The position numbers and the translations under genes are program-made. Below the pieces are notes generated by a model, which saw only the letters and a program-made list of their open reading frames with translations, was not told the origin of the DNA and ran no database searches. Below, one piece after another: positions 63,646 through 64,000 of a stretch of DNA of 64,000 nt (the first letter of the stretch is position 1; every line of letters begins with the position of its first letter). The DNA comes from Rhodamnia argentea (taxonomy: Eukaryota > Streptophyta > Magnoliopsida > Myrtales > Myrtaceae): assembly GCF_020921035.1 (NCBI RefSeq), contig NC_063154.1, forward strand, positions 1,426,001 through 1,490,000, given 5' to 3'.

Positions 63646-64000
63646 CTGCAAATGAACCAATAACATATAAAGATGCCTTCAAATGGTATTGAAAAACAAA
63701 TAGGAGATAAATAATTGCACCCTCAACAGAAAATGATCTTTAGCTCCAGAATATTATATCAACATTTATTTCCCAAGAGAAAGCACACTGGCAACTCTGG
63801 CTTGAGCATTTCATTTATAACTGTCGCATATTGCAACCACAGAAGCCACTAGCTTCTTTAAGAAGCTAAATTTTATGAAAGGACATGACATTTTATAACT
63901 TCACACAAAACTCACTCTTCTATTTACACCACACTGTAAACAACTGAAAGAAGCATGAGATGGAACATGTAATAACTTTAAGTGTCAAAAGATTAGGACC
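63646..64000. other. Right edge, no gene seen
   Basis: AT-rich sequence without a recognised exon or repeat; possibly an intron of a minus-strand gene whose last exon is at 63549-63645. Confidence 0.3.

Overview
The window is nuclear DNA of a flowering plant, a eudicot. Genes are split by many GT-AG introns, intergenic DNA is AT-rich, and small non-autonomous transposons and long (GA)n/(CT)n tracts are common. Every confident protein belongs to a standard angiosperm family. The density of (GA/CT)n tracts and the protein similarities would suit a rosid, perhaps Myrtales (Eucalyptus-like), but that is only a guess. No bacterial, organellar or CRISPR features were seen.

Layout from left to right. 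1450-5486 (+) is a clade II TGA bZIP factor (TGA2/5/6 type). 7437-9356 (-) is the complex I LYR subunit B14/NDUFA6. 10704-13431 (-) is cyclophilin CYP22 (PPIH type) with a 24-nt microexon. 14680-18770 (-) is arginine methyltransferase PRMT3. 21445-37377 (-) is a 27-exon NRPA2, the second-largest subunit of RNA polymerase I. It has an AT-AC U12-type first intron and one in-frame nonsense codon in exon 20. 37378-41045 is a transposon-rich spacer that includes a 1.4-kb foldback Mutator-like element with 9-bp target duplications. 41046-44951 (+) is an ERI1-like 3'-5' exonuclease with a C-terminal GRF zinc finger. 46114-52020 (-) is an 18-exon retinoblastoma-related gene (RBR). 54784-56560 (-) is CFAP20/BUG22. 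57226-59397 (+) is an intronless mitochondrial-type PPR gene that shares a divergent promoter with CFAP20. 61782-62627 (+) is an intronless MIZU-KUSSEI1-like gene. A possible terminal exon of another gene lies at the right edge (- strand).

The genes are not an operon-like system, but several serve growth and cell-cycle control (Pol I subunit, RBR, PRMT3). Their upstream regions carry telo-box, site II or E2F-like motifs. The order TGA, B14, PRMT3, RBR, CFAP20 matches, as far as I remember the locus numbers, Arabidopsis At3g12250, 12260, 12270, 12280 and 12300. That makes this a conserved rosid microsynteny block with CYP22, NRPA2 and the ERI1-like gene interleaved.

The items most worth checking are the nonsense codon in the otherwise complete NRPA2, its U12 AT-AC intron, the foldback Mutator-like element, and (CT)n tracts sitting just downstream of 5' splice sites in five introns. 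I found nothing that is clearly a new multigene system. All exon boundaries were read by eye from splice sites and family similarity.
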